This document shows, in pieces, positions 7,834 to 15,890 of a stretch of 64,000 nt of DNA; positions within the stretch are counted from its first letter, which is position 1; each line of letters starts with the position of its first letter. The stretch spans positions 1 through 64,000 of the forward strand of contig JAJNAZ010000003.1 of assembly GCA_021155855.1 (NCBI GenBank), written 5' to 3'. The translations under genes and the position numbers were made by a program. A model generated the notes under the pieces. That model made no database searches. It had not been told where the DNA came from and saw only the letters and a list, made by a program, of their open reading frames with translations. Source of the DNA: Solirubrobacterales bacterium (lineage in GTDB: Bacteria; Actinomycetota; Thermoleophilia; Solirubrobacterales; 70-9).

Positions 7834-8930
7834 CGATCAGGTTGGCGAATCGCGGCGAGGACCTCGGCCGCGACGCGCTCGGCGGCGTCGGGCCGGGCGC
7901 GCGAGCGAGCGGCGACCGCCATCTCGTCCAGGCGCCGCCCGTCGCCGAGCAGCCCGGCGGCCAGCCGTCGCAGGATCCCGGGGTCGAGCTCGGAGTCCTC
8001 GATCACCACCGCCGCACCCGCCTCGGCCATCCACCGGGCGTTCGCGTGCTGATGGCGGGCCGTCGCATGGGGATACGGCACCAGGATCGCGGGCCGCCCG
8101 GCGGCGGCGATCTCGAAGATCGATCCTCCGGCGCGCGCGAGCACCAGATCCGCAGCGGCGAGCGCCTGACCGAGATCCGGCTCGTAGGAGAGCAACGTGT
8201 AGCGAGGCGGGTCGCCGGCCTCCGCGAGCCGCCGGCGTGCCTCGGCGTAGTCGCGCTCGCCGCAGATGTGGAGGACGTCGAAGTCGCGCTCGGCCGGCGG
8301 CGAGCCGGCGAACGCCTCGAGCGCACAGCGGTTGATCGAACGCGCGCCCTGGCTGCCGCCGAAGACCAGCAGGCAGCGCGCCTCGGGCGCGATCTCAAAG
8401 CGCTCGCGGGCGAGCTCGCGGTCGGCGCCGATGACGGCGGCCGGCACCGGCCTTCCGGTGACCAGGTAGCGGTCGCCCTCGCGACCCTCGATCGGAAACG
8501 CGAGGCAGACCCGCCGGGCACGCCGGGCGAGCATCCGGTTGCTGAGCCCGAGGTGGCGGTCGGCCTCGCTCAGTACGAGCGGCAGTCGCAGCGAGAGCGC
8601 CGCCAGGCCGACCGGCCCGGCCACGTACCCGCCGCCGCCGAGTACCGCCTCGGCGCCGCGCTCGCGCAGCGCCCGCCTGGCGGCTGGCACGGCGGCGGCC
8701 GCAAGGCCGGCCGCGCCGACCGCGCGCATCGGGTTGCGCCGGTCGAGCCCGCGGACATGCAGGAGGTCGATCTCATATCCGGCCCGCGGCACCAGCTCTG
8801 CCTCGGCGCGGTCCTCGGCGCCGATGAAGGTGGCCGCGGCGCCCTCAGCCCGGAGCGCGTCGGCGACGGCCAGCGCCGGCACGACGTGCCCCGCGGTTCC
8901 CCCCGCGGCTATGACCACCCTGGGCGCCAT
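7830..8930 (-). CDS. murG: UDP-GlcNAc--lipid I N-acetylglucosaminyltransferase
   Basis: 366 aa GT28 glycosyltransferase that converts lipid I to lipid II on the inner face of the membrane. Visible motifs are the N-terminal glycine loop VVIAAGGTAGHVVPALAVA, GGGGYVAGPVGLAA, LVFGGSQGARSINR (second G-loop) and the UDP-binding C-terminal block RAGGSIFEIAAAGRPAILVPYPHA. The start is ATG 8930, where MAPRVVIAAGGTAGH matches the family; the track start at 8990 adds a basic, non-conserved extension. With this start it overlaps the 3' end of ftsW by 86 nt, unusually long for this cluster. Confidence 0.96.
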   Translation of the reverse strand: MAPRVVIAAGGTAGHVVPALAVADALRAEGAAATFIGAEDRAEAELVPRAGYEIDLLHVRGLDRRNPMRAVGAAGLAAAAVPAARRALRERGAEAVLGGGGYVAGPVGLAALSLRLPLVLSEADRHLGLSNRMLARRARRVCLAFPIEGREGDRYLVTGRPVPAAVIGADRELARERFEIAPEARCLLVFGGSQGARSINRCALEAFAGSPPAERDFDVLHICGERDYAEARRRLAEAGDPPRYTLLSYEPDLGQALAAADLVLARAGGSIFEIAAAGRPAILVPYPHATARHQHANARWMAEAGAAVVIEDSELDPGILRRLAAGLLGDGRRLDEMAVAARSRARPDAAERVAAEVLAAIRQPDR

Positions 8931-10089
8931 CGACGACGCGCAGTCTCGCATCGCCGCTCGACGGGCTCGCCGCCGACCCGACGCTGCCACCGCGGGCGAC
9001 GTTCAAGAGCAGGCCGACGGCGGCCAGCATCACCATCATGCTGGCATTGCCGTAGGAGACGAGCGGCAGCGGGACGCCGGTCAGCGGCGCCATTCCGAAC
9101 ACCGCGAGCAGGTTGACGAGCGCCTGCACGAGGACGAGCGAGGTCAGCCCCGCGGCGAGCAGCTTGCCGTAACGGTCGCGCGCGTTCTGGGCGATCCTCA
9201 GGCCCGCGTAGGCGAACATCCCATAGAGGCCGACCAGCGCGGTGATGCCCAGCATCCCGAGCTCCTCACCGATCACGGCCGCGATCATGTCGGTGTGCGC
9301 CTCCGGCAAGTAGAAGGCCTTCTGCAGGCTCTCGCCGAGGCCGACCCCGAAGAGGCCGCCCGAGCCGAGTGCGATCTTCGCCTGCAGGAGCTGGAAGCCG
9401 GCGCCGCCGGGATCGCCGCCGGGGTCGAGGAAGGTGGTCAGCCGCGTGACGCGGTAGGGCTCGATCAGGATCGCGAGCAGGAGCGCGACCGCGGCGCCGG
9501 CCGCGAGCAGTCCGATGTCGCGAACGCCGACGCCGGCGGCGAGCAGCAGCGCGGCGATCGCGAAGCAGATCACGAGCGCCGTGCCGAGGTCGCCGGCGGC
9601 GACCAGCAGCAGGCCGGCGCCGGCGATCCCGAGCACCGGCATCAGCGGTGCGATGCCGCCGGCGACGATCCGTGGCCGAGTCGCGAGCAGCTGCGCGACG
9701 AACAGGATCAGCGCGATCTTCATCAACTCCGACGGCTGAATCTGCAGCGGCCCGGCCCCGAGCCAGGCCCGCGAGCCGTTGACCTCGATCCCGACTCCCG
9801 GGATCAAGACCACGAAGCAAAGGAAGAACGCCCCCGTGAGCACGAGCGGCGTCAGCGAACGCAGCAGCTTCACCCCGCGCGCCGCGAGCAAGTGCATGAC
9901 CACGAGCCCGAGTGCGCCGAAGATCGCCGTGCGCTTGAGGTAGTAGGCGCCGTCCCCGGAGTCGCCGAGCAGCGAGGTGGTCGAGCTGGCGCTGAACACC
10001 ATGACCACGCCGAAGGCGAGCAGGCAGAGGGTCGCGGTGAGCAGCAGCGAGTACTCGAGCGAGTTCGTGCCCTTGGCGCGCGACCTCAT
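8845..10089 (-). CDS. ftsW: Peptidoglycan polymerase FtsW (SEDS family)
   Basis: 414 aa polytopic membrane protein, about 10 hydrophobic segments, the septal glycosyltransferase that works with FtsI. Motifs include LVFSASSTTSLL near the N-terminus, WLGAGPLQIQPSELMKIALI, AGDLGTALVI, FLPEAHTD-like FYLPEAHTDMIAAVIGEELG, and PLPLVSYGNASMMVML. The start is ATG 10089, overlapping the murD stop (ATGA). The C-terminal tail after LLLNVARGG is about 45 residues, Gly/Arg-rich and non-conserved, and reads into murG. A frameshift or sequencing error there cannot be excluded. Confidence 0.95.
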   Translation of the reverse strand: MRSRAKGTNSLEYSLLLTATLCLLAFGVVMVFSASSTTSLLGDSGDGAYYLKRTAIFGALGLVVMHLLAARGVKLLRSLTPLVLTGAFFLCFVVLIPGVGIEVNGSRAWLGAGPLQIQPSELMKIALILFVAQLLATRPRIVAGGIAPLMPVLGIAGAGLLLVAAGDLGTALVICFAIAALLLAAGVGVRDIGLLAAGAAVALLLAILIEPYRVTRLTTFLDPGGDPGGAGFQLLQAKIALGSGGLFGVGLGESLQKAFYLPEAHTDMIAAVIGEELGMLGITALVGLYGMFAYAGLRIAQNARDRYGKLLAAGLTSLVLVQALVNLLAVFGMAPLTGVPLPLVSYGNASMMVMLAAVGLLLNVARGGSVGSAASPSSGDARLRVVDGAQGGHSRGGNRGARRAGAGRRRRAPG

Positions 10090-11450
10090 CGCAGCCCCTC
10101 GACCAGCTCGCGGAAGTGCTCGCCGCGAGCCTCGAAGTCGCGGTAGGAATCGAAGCTGGCGCAGGCGGGGGCGAGCAGGACGACCTCGCCCGGCTCCGCC
10201 GCCTCGGACGCGGCGGCGACGGCGGCGGCGAGGCCGTCGCAGCGGCGGTGCTCGACCCCGGCGGCCCACGCTGAGGCCAGATCGCGCTCCAACTCGGGGG
10301 CGGCGTCGCCGATCAGATAGCAGGCGACGCAGCCCTCGGCGACCGCGGCCGCGAGGTCGGCGAAGCCACCGCCCTTGAGCGAGCCGCCGAGGATCGCGTG
10401 TACGCCACCGTCGAAGGAGCGCAGGGCGGCTTTCGCGGCGGCAACGTTGGTCGCCTTCGAGTCGTTCACGTAGAGGACGCCGCCGAGCTCGGCAACCCGC
10501 TCGAGCCGGTGTGGCACCCCGGCGAAGTCGCGCAAGCCATCGGCGATCGCCTCGCGCCCGATCCCCATCGCTCCCGCCGCCGCGGCGGCGGCTGCGGCGT
10601 TCTCCGCGTTGTGCGGACCGATCAGCCCCAGCTCATCGGTCTCCAGCAGCGGCTCTCCCCAGAGCTCCAGCAGCCCACGCTCGACGACCGCCTGGCAGTC
10701 CTCGCTCGCGCCCGGCTCGCGACAGAAGGCCACCCGCCGCCCGCAGCCGCCGAGGTCGAGGCCACGAAGGGCGGGCTCGGAGCCGTTGTAGACGCAGACG
10801 TCGTCGGTGGCCTGCCGCGCGAAGATCTTCAGCTTCGCCGCCAGGTATTCGGCGAGGCTGCCGTGGCGGTCGAGGTGGTCGGCGGCGACGTTGAGCAGCA
10901 CTCCGCACTCCGGCGCGAACGCCTCGGCGTCCTCGAGCTGGAAGCTCGACGCCTCGCAGACGATCGTCGCCTCGGCCGGCACCTGCCCGACCAGCGAGGC
11001 GAGCGGGGTGCCGACGTTGCCGGCCACCGCCACCGGCTCTCCCGTCGTCCGCCAGACGTGGCCGAGAAGCTCGCTCACCGTGGTCTTGCCGTTGGTGCCG
11101 GTCACGGCTACGAAGCGATTCGAGAGCAGGCGCCAGGCAAGCTCGAGCTCTCCGAGGACCGGCAGCCCGCGCTCCCGCGCCGCGGCGATCGCAGGAGCGC
11201 TCCCGGGAACACCGGGACTCTTGACCACGCAGCGCACGCGCCCGACCAGATCCGATCCATCCCCATCCAGGTTCACTTCGACGCCGACCTGCCGAAGTCC
11301 TTCCGCGCCCTCGGGGCTCCCTGCATCGACTCCGATCACACCCTCGCCACGCGCGGCCAGCAGCCTCGCCGCCGCCTGGCCCGAGCGGGCGAGACCGACG
11401 ACCAGGAACGGGCCCGCGGGCAGGGGCGGGCGGTGCTTGGGGCGAGCCAT
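10086..11450 (-). CDS. murD: UDP-N-acetylmuramoylalanine--D-glutamate ligase
   Basis: 454 aa Mur ligase adding D-glutamate to UDP-MurNAc-L-Ala. The N-terminal motif is LVVGLARSGQAAARLL, the P-loop VAVTGTNGKTTVSELLGHV, the central domain NVAADHLDRHGSLAEYLAAK, and the C-terminal domain YVNDSKATNVAAAKAAL and ILGGSLKGGGF, typical of MurD. The ATG at 11450 (MARPKHRPPL) was preferred to the track start because the upstream extension is unrelated sequence. It heads the murD-ftsW-murG-murC-murB-ftsQ block and is cut off from mraY by two opposite-strand genes and an insertion sequence. Confidence 0.96.
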   Translation of the reverse strand: MARPKHRPPLPAGPFLVVGLARSGQAAARLLAARGEGVIGVDAGSPEGAEGLRQVGVEVNLDGDGSDLVGRVRCVVKSPGVPGSAPAIAAARERGLPVLGELELAWRLLSNRFVAVTGTNGKTTVSELLGHVWRTTGEPVAVAGNVGTPLASLVGQVPAEATIVCEASSFQLEDAEAFAPECGVLLNVAADHLDRHGSLAEYLAAKLKIFARQATDDVCVYNGSEPALRGLDLGGCGRRVAFCREPGASEDCQAVVERGLLELWGEPLLETDELGLIGPHNAENAAAAAAAAGAMGIGREAIADGLRDFAGVPHRLERVAELGGVLYVNDSKATNVAAAKAALRSFDGGVHAILGGSLKGGGFADLAAAVAEGCVACYLIGDAAPELERDLASAWAAGVEHRRCDGLAAAVAAASEAAEPGEVVLLAPACASFDSYRDFEARGEHFRELVEGLR

Positions 11451-11479
11451 GGGGATAGTTTCGCCTCGGCGCGCCCCGC

Positions 11480-11485
11480 TACCTT
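11480..11485 (+). promoter_or_regulatory. -10 element for the plus-strand gene at 11492
   Basis: TACCTT followed by 6 nt and the ATG at 11492, with no Shine-Dalgarno. The arrangement is compatible with leaderless transcription and marks the two-gene plus-strand unit as independently expressed. Confidence 0.45.
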
Positions 11486-11491
11486 CCCCGC

Positions 11492-11911
11492 ATGGGCGAG
11501 CGGGTGAAGACCGCCTCACAGAAGTCGGGCAGGCTCGTACTCGAGGTCGCCGCCGCGATCGTCGTCGGCGCGGGCGTCCCGCTGTTCTGGATCTGGATCG
11601 GCTCGCTGCTCCAGGGCGCGCGCGGCGCCCAGGGCGTCGAGGCGAGTACCGCGATCATCATGCTTCTGGGGATCCTGATCAGCTACACGGTGGTGCTGAT
11701 GATCGCCGGCGCGATCCAGGCCCGCGGCGAGGGCTCGCAACGCCCGCCGACCCGCTATCCGTGGATGCGGAGCATGCGCGACGAGCCCTACCGGCCCGGC
11801 ACTGACAAGCTGAGCCCGGTCGAGGCGGTCTTTGTCGGCACCGCGATCGTCGCCTCGATCGCGATGCTGATCTGGTTCTTCGCCTTCGCCGGCAGCCCGC
11901 TGCCGAGCTAG
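11492..11911 (+). CDS. Small integral membrane protein, function unknown
   Basis: 139 aa, not assignable to a family by eye. Three probable membrane segments: about 17-40 (LEVAAAIVVGAGVPLFWIWIGSLL), 50-72 (STAIIMLLGILISYTVVLMIAG) and 111-133 (AVFVGTAIVASIAMLIWFFAFAG). A conserved-looking cytosolic loop RYPWMRSMRDEPYRPG lies between the last two. It is transcribed against the dcw cluster, 41 bp from the start of murD, and is followed after 6 bp by an SRPBCC-domain gene, so the pair probably forms an operon inserted into the mur cluster. Confidence 0.75.
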   Translation: MGERVKTASQKSGRLVLEVAAAIVVGAGVPLFWIWIGSLLQGARGAQGVEASTAIIMLLGILISYTVVLMIAGAIQARGEGSQRPPTRYPWMRSMRDEPYRPGTDKLSPVEAVFVGTAIVASIAMLIWFFAFAGSPLPS

Positions 11912-11917
11912 ACGCCC

Positions 11918-12352
11918 GTGTTCGAGGCCGTTCACTCCGAGCGCTCGTCCGCGGACCCGGCGGCAATCTGGCAGCTGTGGGCAGACCCGGCTCGGTGGCC
12001 GGACTGGAACGAGCAGATCGAGCGCGCCGAGACCGACGACGAGCTGCGCCCCGGCGCCGAGCTGCGAATCAAGTTCCGCCGCGGAGGCACGGTGCGCTTC
12101 AACGTCACCCAGCTCGAGCCGGAGCGTCTGTTCACCGATGAGGCCCGCTTCCCGGGCGCCCGCCTTGCCCACGAGCATCGCCTCGCGCCCGGGAGGTCGA
12201 GCACCGAGATCACCCACCGGATCTCCCTCAGCGGGCCGCTATCGGGCTTCTGGGCGCTGATGATGGGCCGCAAGCGGATGCGCGAGTCGGTGGTCCGCTT
12301 CGTCGAGCGCGAACGCGAGCTGACCGAGCCGAAGTCGCAACGGCGCGCGTAG
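11918..12352 (+). CDS. SRPBCC (START-like) domain protein
   Basis: 144 aa. The sequence begins with the SRPBCC pattern: a short strand, then SSADPAAIWQLWADPARWPDWN, which is the hallmark of the polyketide cyclase/dehydrase-like branch, followed by strands GAELRIKFRRGGTVRFNVTQLEPE and HEHRLAPGRSSTEITHRISLSGP. The fold makes a cavity for hydrophobic ligands; ligand and role are unknown. GTG start at 11918, 6 bp after the preceding membrane protein, so co-transcribed. The C-terminus is basic and charged. Confidence 0.75.
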   Translation: MFEAVHSERSSADPAAIWQLWADPARWPDWNEQIERAETDDELRPGAELRIKFRRGGTVRFNVTQLEPERLFTDEARFPGARLAHEHRLAPGRSSTEITHRISLSGPLSGFWALMMGRKRMRESVVRFVERERELTEPKSQRRA

Positions 12353-12430
12353 CGACCAGCGCCGGTGGCGGCTGCCGTCGGCGTGGCCGATGGGATCAGG
12401 CGGCGAACCGAGCGGGTGCGGGGGTGTCGT

Positions 12431-12436
12431 CCTAGG
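12431..12436. repeat. Left target-site duplication of the IS481-type element
   Basis: CCTAGG, repeated exactly at 13503-13508. It matches the NCTAGN 6-bp target duplication known for IS481. The CTAG supplies the TAG stop codon of the transposase reading frame. Confidence 0.8.
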
Positions 12437-13418
12437 TGTAAGACCCGAGCGGGTTGTTCAGCTCGGCGAGCCGAGCTGCGGGCGGTCTTCGGCCGAGGGA
12501 GCCGTGTGGACGCTTAAAGTTGTAGCGCCATAGCCAGCCCTCGAGGGCTGCGGTTCGCTCGGCGGAGCTGCGATAGACGCCACCGCTGTAGGCCCAGCCG
12601 GCGAGCATCGTGCGGATGAAGCGCTCGGCCTTGCCGTTGGTCTGCGGTCGATAGGGACGGGTCCTGAGGTGGCGGATGCCGAGGGTCCGGCAGGCGATCG
12701 CGTGAACGGCGGAACGATAGGCCGAGCCGTTGTCGGTCATCAGCGCTTCGACCGAGACGCCGTGGCGGCGGTAGAAGCGAACGGCGCGGCGCAGGAAGCC
12801 GATGGCCGTGGTCGCCTTCTCGTCGGCGAGCACCTCGACGTAGGCAAGCCGGGTCGCGTCGTCGAGGCAGACGTGGACGCACTCGTAACCGACGCTCATG
12901 CGACGCACCCCGGCAGCGTCGGTGCGGGTCGGGTTGCGACGCCGCCTCTGGCGGCCGACGATCCGGTGTCCGGCACCACCGACGATCCGACCGAGCTTCT
13001 TGACGTCGATGTGAAGCAGCTCGCCGGCGTGAGAGCGCTCATAGCGCTCGGCGGGCTCCATCCCCAGGCGCCCGAGTCGGCCGAGGCCGAAGCGGGTGAG
13101 GATGCCCGAGACCGTCGTCTCCGCCATCTCGAGGACCTCGGCGATCTCGGCACCGGTCATCCGCAGATGGCGAAGGGCGCAGATCACCTGGACCCGGTCC
13201 TCGGGGGTGCGGTTGTGGACGTGGTGTGCTGCCGAGGGGCGATCGAGCAGGCCGATCTCGCCTTCCGCTTGGTAGCGGCTCACCCACTTGCGGGCAGTTG
13301 GATCGCTCACTTCGGCGGCCGCGGCCGCCTTCGTGAGCGGCCATCCCTCTTCGATGACTCTCTGAACGAGGAGCTCGCGCTTTTTCAGGCTGAGAGCCGC
13401 GTTAGCGTGCAGCTTCAT
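12432..13418 (-). CDS. IS481-family transposase
   Basis: 328 aa DDE transposase. Residues 1-60 form a helix-turn-helix (LTKAAAAAEVSDPTARKWVSRY). A second HTH-like segment follows (MTGAEIAEVLEMAETTVSGIL). The integrase core has Asp in LLHIDVKKLGRI, Asp in EALMTDNGSAYRS and Glu in TNGKAERFIRTML, so all three catalytic acids are present and the protein looks intact. ATG 13418 (MKLHANAALSLKKREL) is the usual IS481-type N-terminus and has AGGAGG upstream; the track start at 13466 is too far out. The TAG stop at 12432-12434 lies in the duplicated target sequence, not in the element itself. Confidence 0.93.
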   Translation of the reverse strand: MKLHANAALSLKKRELLVQRVIEEGWPLTKAAAAAEVSDPTARKWVSRYQAEGEIGLLDRPSAAHHVHNRTPEDRVQVICALRHLRMTGAEIAEVLEMAETTVSGILTRFGLGRLGRLGMEPAERYERSHAGELLHIDVKKLGRIVGGAGHRIVGRQRRRRNPTRTDAAGVRRMSVGYECVHVCLDDATRLAYVEVLADEKATTAIGFLRRAVRFYRRHGVSVEALMTDNGSAYRSAVHAIACRTLGIRHLRTRPYRPQTNGKAERFIRTMLAGWAYSGGVYRSSAERTAALEGWLWRYNFKRPHGSLGRRPPAARLAELNNPLGSYT

Positions 13419-13502
13419 CCGGATTACCTCCTTGATGCTGGGTGGGTCGACACCCCCAGCCTTCAAGGAGGCCCGGATGAAACAACGGGCTCAGGGATTA
13501 CA
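12437..13502. mobile_element. IS481-family insertion sequence, 1066 bp
   Basis: The ends are imperfect inverted repeats: TGTAAGACCCGAGCGGGTTG at the left, and TGTAATCCCTGAGCCCGTTG reading inward from the right. They differ at about five of the first 22 positions. The element carries one transposase gene on the minus strand and is flanked by CCTAGG on both sides. It inserted at the last codon of mraY. The duplication regenerates the mraY stop codon, so mraY remains intact. Presence of both ends, the direct repeat and a full reading frame suggests a recent and possibly active copy. Confidence 0.9.
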
Positions 13503-13508
13503 CCTAGG
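13503..13508. repeat. Right target-site duplication of the IS481-type element
   Basis: CCTAGG, the partner of 12431-12436. It contains the TAG stop codon of mraY (13506-13504 on the minus strand). Confidence 0.8.
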
Positions 13509-14529
13509 ACCCGATCGAGTTCTGATACAGGGTGAAGCCGATCCCGGCGCAGACCGCTGCCACGATCCAGAACCGGAGCATGATCTTGGTCTCCGACCAG
13601 GCGAGCAGCTCGAAGTGATGGTGCACCGGGGCCATCAGCAGCACCCGGCGGCGGAACATCTTGAAGCTGATCACCTGGACGGCGACCGAGAGGGCCTCGA
13701 TCACGAAGATGCCGCCGAGGATGATCAGCAGCAGCTCGGTCTGGGTCATGACCGCGAGCGCGCCGATCGCGCCGCCGAGCCCGAGCGAGCCGGTGTCGCC
13801 CATGAAGATCGATGCGGGGAAGGCGTTGAACCACAAGAACCCGATCGAGGCGCCGACGAGGCAGGCCGACAGCAGCGCCAGGCCCTCCTGGCCGTTGGTG
13901 ATCGTGATCGCCGTGTAGGCGAGCAGGACGATCGCGCACGAGCCCGCCGCGAGACCGTCGAGCCCGTCGGTGAGGTTGACGGCGTTCGAGGCGCCGGCGA
14001 TGACGAAGTAGACGAAGATCAGATAGACGACCGGGCCGACATAGATCTCGTGGTCGAAGATCCGCGACTCGAGCGCCGGCGCAAGGCCGAGCTCCTCATA
14101 GGCGATCCACCAGAGCGCCAGCGCCAGCGCGATCTGCACGAGCAGCTTGTAACGGGCGCCGAGGCCGAGCGAGCGGCGCTTGGTGATCTTGATGAAGTCG
14201 TCGGCGAAGCCGAGCCCGGCGCAGCCGAGCGCGACACCGAACACGGCGAGGCTGGCGGTGTCACGGTCCGACAGCACCAGGTAGGGGATCGAGATCGCGA
14301 AGAAGAGGATCAGGCCGCCCATCGTCGGGGTGCCCGCCTTCGCGTGGTGCTCCTGCGGGCCCTCCTCCCTGATCTGCTGGCCGAACTCCTTGACGCGCAG
14401 ATACTCGATGAACCTCGGTCCGAGAAAGATCGTGATCAGCATCGCCGCCATTCCGGCGATCAGCACCTCGCCTCGATCGATCGCGGTCGAGGCGATGTCG
14501 TCGACGAGCTGGGCGACCGGGGGGATCAC
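13504..14529 (-). CDS. mraY: Phospho-N-acetylmuramoyl-pentapeptide transferase
   Basis: 341 aa polytopic enzyme that attaches phospho-MurNAc-pentapeptide to undecaprenyl phosphate, forming lipid I. Motifs are HHAKAGTPTMGGL, FADDFIKITKRRSLGL (the DDxxK motif), ASNAVNLTDGLDGLAAGS, FMGDTGSLGLGG and the APVHHHFELLAWSETKIMLRFW block. Start GTG 14529 overlaps the murF stop (GTGA); the track extension to 14676 is murF shadow. The stop codon lies in the CCTAGG sequence duplicated by the adjacent insertion sequence. Confidence 0.97.
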   Translation of the reverse strand: MIPPVAQLVDDIASTAIDRGEVLIAGMAAMLITIFLGPRFIEYLRVKEFGQQIREEGPQEHHAKAGTPTMGGLILFFAISIPYLVLSDRDTASLAVFGVALGCAGLGFADDFIKITKRRSLGLGARYKLLVQIALALALWWIAYEELGLAPALESRIFDHEIYVGPVVYLIFVYFVIAGASNAVNLTDGLDGLAAGSCAIVLLAYTAITITNGQEGLALLSACLVGASIGFLWFNAFPASIFMGDTGSLGLGGAIGALAVMTQTELLLIILGGIFVIEALSVAVQVISFKMFRRRVLLMAPVHHHFELLAWSETKIMLRFWIVAAVCAGIGFTLYQNSIGS

Positions 14530-15890
14530 GCCGGCTCGCGGTCGTGAGTACGGGCGACGAACGCATCGGTGAAGCGCTCGAGGCCGACCGCGCGCGAGCC
14601 CTTGACCAGGATCGCGTCCCCCTCGCCGGCGATCGCCTCGACCACGCTCACCGCCGCCTCGGGATCCGGGGCCCACTCGTCGGCGGCGTAATCGCGCGCC
14701 AGCTCGCCGACGCCGACGATCGCATCGATGCCGAGCCCCCGGGCGTGCGCGCCCGCCTCGCGGTGATAGGCGGCCGCGCCAGGGCCGAGCTCGGCCATGC
14801 CGCCGAGCACCGCGATGCGCCGCCCCGGGACCTCGATCGAGGCGAGGTGGTCGAGCGCCGCGCGCATCGAGATCGGGTTGGCGTTGTAGCAGTCGTTGAC
14901 CAGCACCGCGCCTCCGGGGAGCTCGATCCGCTCGCCCCGCAGCCGCGAGAAGGATATGCCCGGCGCCCGACGCGCCATCTGCTCGAGCGGGGCGTCGAGC
15001 GCGACCCCGATCGCCACCGCGCAGGTCGCGTTGACCAGGTTGTGCGCCTCGGTGAACGGCAGCTCGAAGATCGCCTCGCCGTGGGGAGTGCCGATGACCG
15101 CTTCGAGCCCGTGACCGCGGCGCTCGGAACGACGCGCGAACACGTCGCCGCCGGCGCCGAAGGTGATCGTGGTCAGGCGCTCGTGCAGGTGCGGCTCGAG
15201 CGCCTCGGCGTCGGCGGGGATCACGGCCCGGCCCTCGTCAGTGACCCCGGCGAGCACCTCCGCCTTCGCCTCGGCGATTGCCTCGAGCGTTCCGAGGAGC
15301 TCGAGGTGCACCGGGCCGACGTTGGTGATCGCGGCGACGTCGGGCTCGGCGATCTCGCACAGCTCCGAGATCTGTCCCAGGCCCCGCATCGCCATCTCCA
15401 CCACCAGCAGCTCCGTCTCGACCGGCGCCGCGAGCACCGCCAGCGGCAAGCCGACCTCGGTGTTGAAGTTCTCCGGGTTGGCGTGGGTGCGGAAGGGCAG
15501 GATCGCGCGGCAGATGTCCTTCACGGAAGTCTTGCCGGTCGAGCCGGTTATCCCGACCACCGGACAGCCGAGCTCACGCCGCCAAGCGCGCGCCAGCGAC
15601 TGCAGCGCCGCGAGCGGGTCGGCGGCGGCAAGGACCCAGCCCGGCGCTGCCGTGGCCGCGAGCCGCTGCGCCCGTCGGGGCTCGACCACCACTCCCCAGG
15701 CGCCGCCGTCGAGGGCGGTGGCCGCGAACTCTCCGCCGTCGGCTCGCTCGCCGCGGAGGCCGAAGAAGAGGTCACCGGGCCCCGTCTCGCGCGAGTCGAT
15801 CGCCGCGCGGCCGGGCCGGTCGACCGGGCCCTCGCGGACGATCTCCGCGCCCGCCTCCTCGGCGATGCGGTCCGCGCTCAGCTCGATCAT
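14526..15890 (-). CDS. murF: UDP-N-acetylmuramoyl-tripeptide--D-alanyl-D-alanine ligase
   Basis: 454 aa Mur ligase that adds D-Ala-D-Ala and completes the stem pentapeptide. The N-terminal domain has AAIDSRETGPGDLFFGLRGER, the P-loop is VVGITGSTGKTSVKDICRAI, and other motifs are NFNTEVGLPLAVL, VVEMAMRGLGQI, NVGPVHLELLGT and VLVNDCYNANPISMRAAL, all typical of MurF. Start ATG 15890 overlaps the murE stop (ATGA), and its own stop overlaps the mraY start (GTGA). Confidence 0.97.
   Translation of the reverse strand: MIELSADRIAEEAGAEIVREGPVDRPGRAAIDSRETGPGDLFFGLRGERADGGEFAATALDGGAWGVVVEPRRAQRLAATAAPGWVLAAADPLAALQSLARAWRRELGCPVVGITGSTGKTSVKDICRAILPFRTHANPENFNTEVGLPLAVLAAPVETELLVVEMAMRGLGQISELCEIAEPDVAAITNVGPVHLELLGTLEAIAEAKAEVLAGVTDEGRAVIPADAEALEPHLHERLTTITFGAGGDVFARRSERRGHGLEAVIGTPHGEAIFELPFTEAHNLVNATCAVAIGVALDAPLEQMARRAPGISFSRLRGERIELPGGAVLVNDCYNANPISMRAALDHLASIEVPGRRIAVLGGMAELGPGAAAYHREAGAHARGLGIDAIVGVGELARDYAADEWAPDPEAAVSVVEAIAGEGDAILVKGSRAVGLERFTDAFVARTHDREPA

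Noticed and set aside
12669-13535. Plus-strand 288-aa ORF inside the insertion sequence
   Set aside because: Antisense to the transposase; no accessory IS gene is expected in this family.
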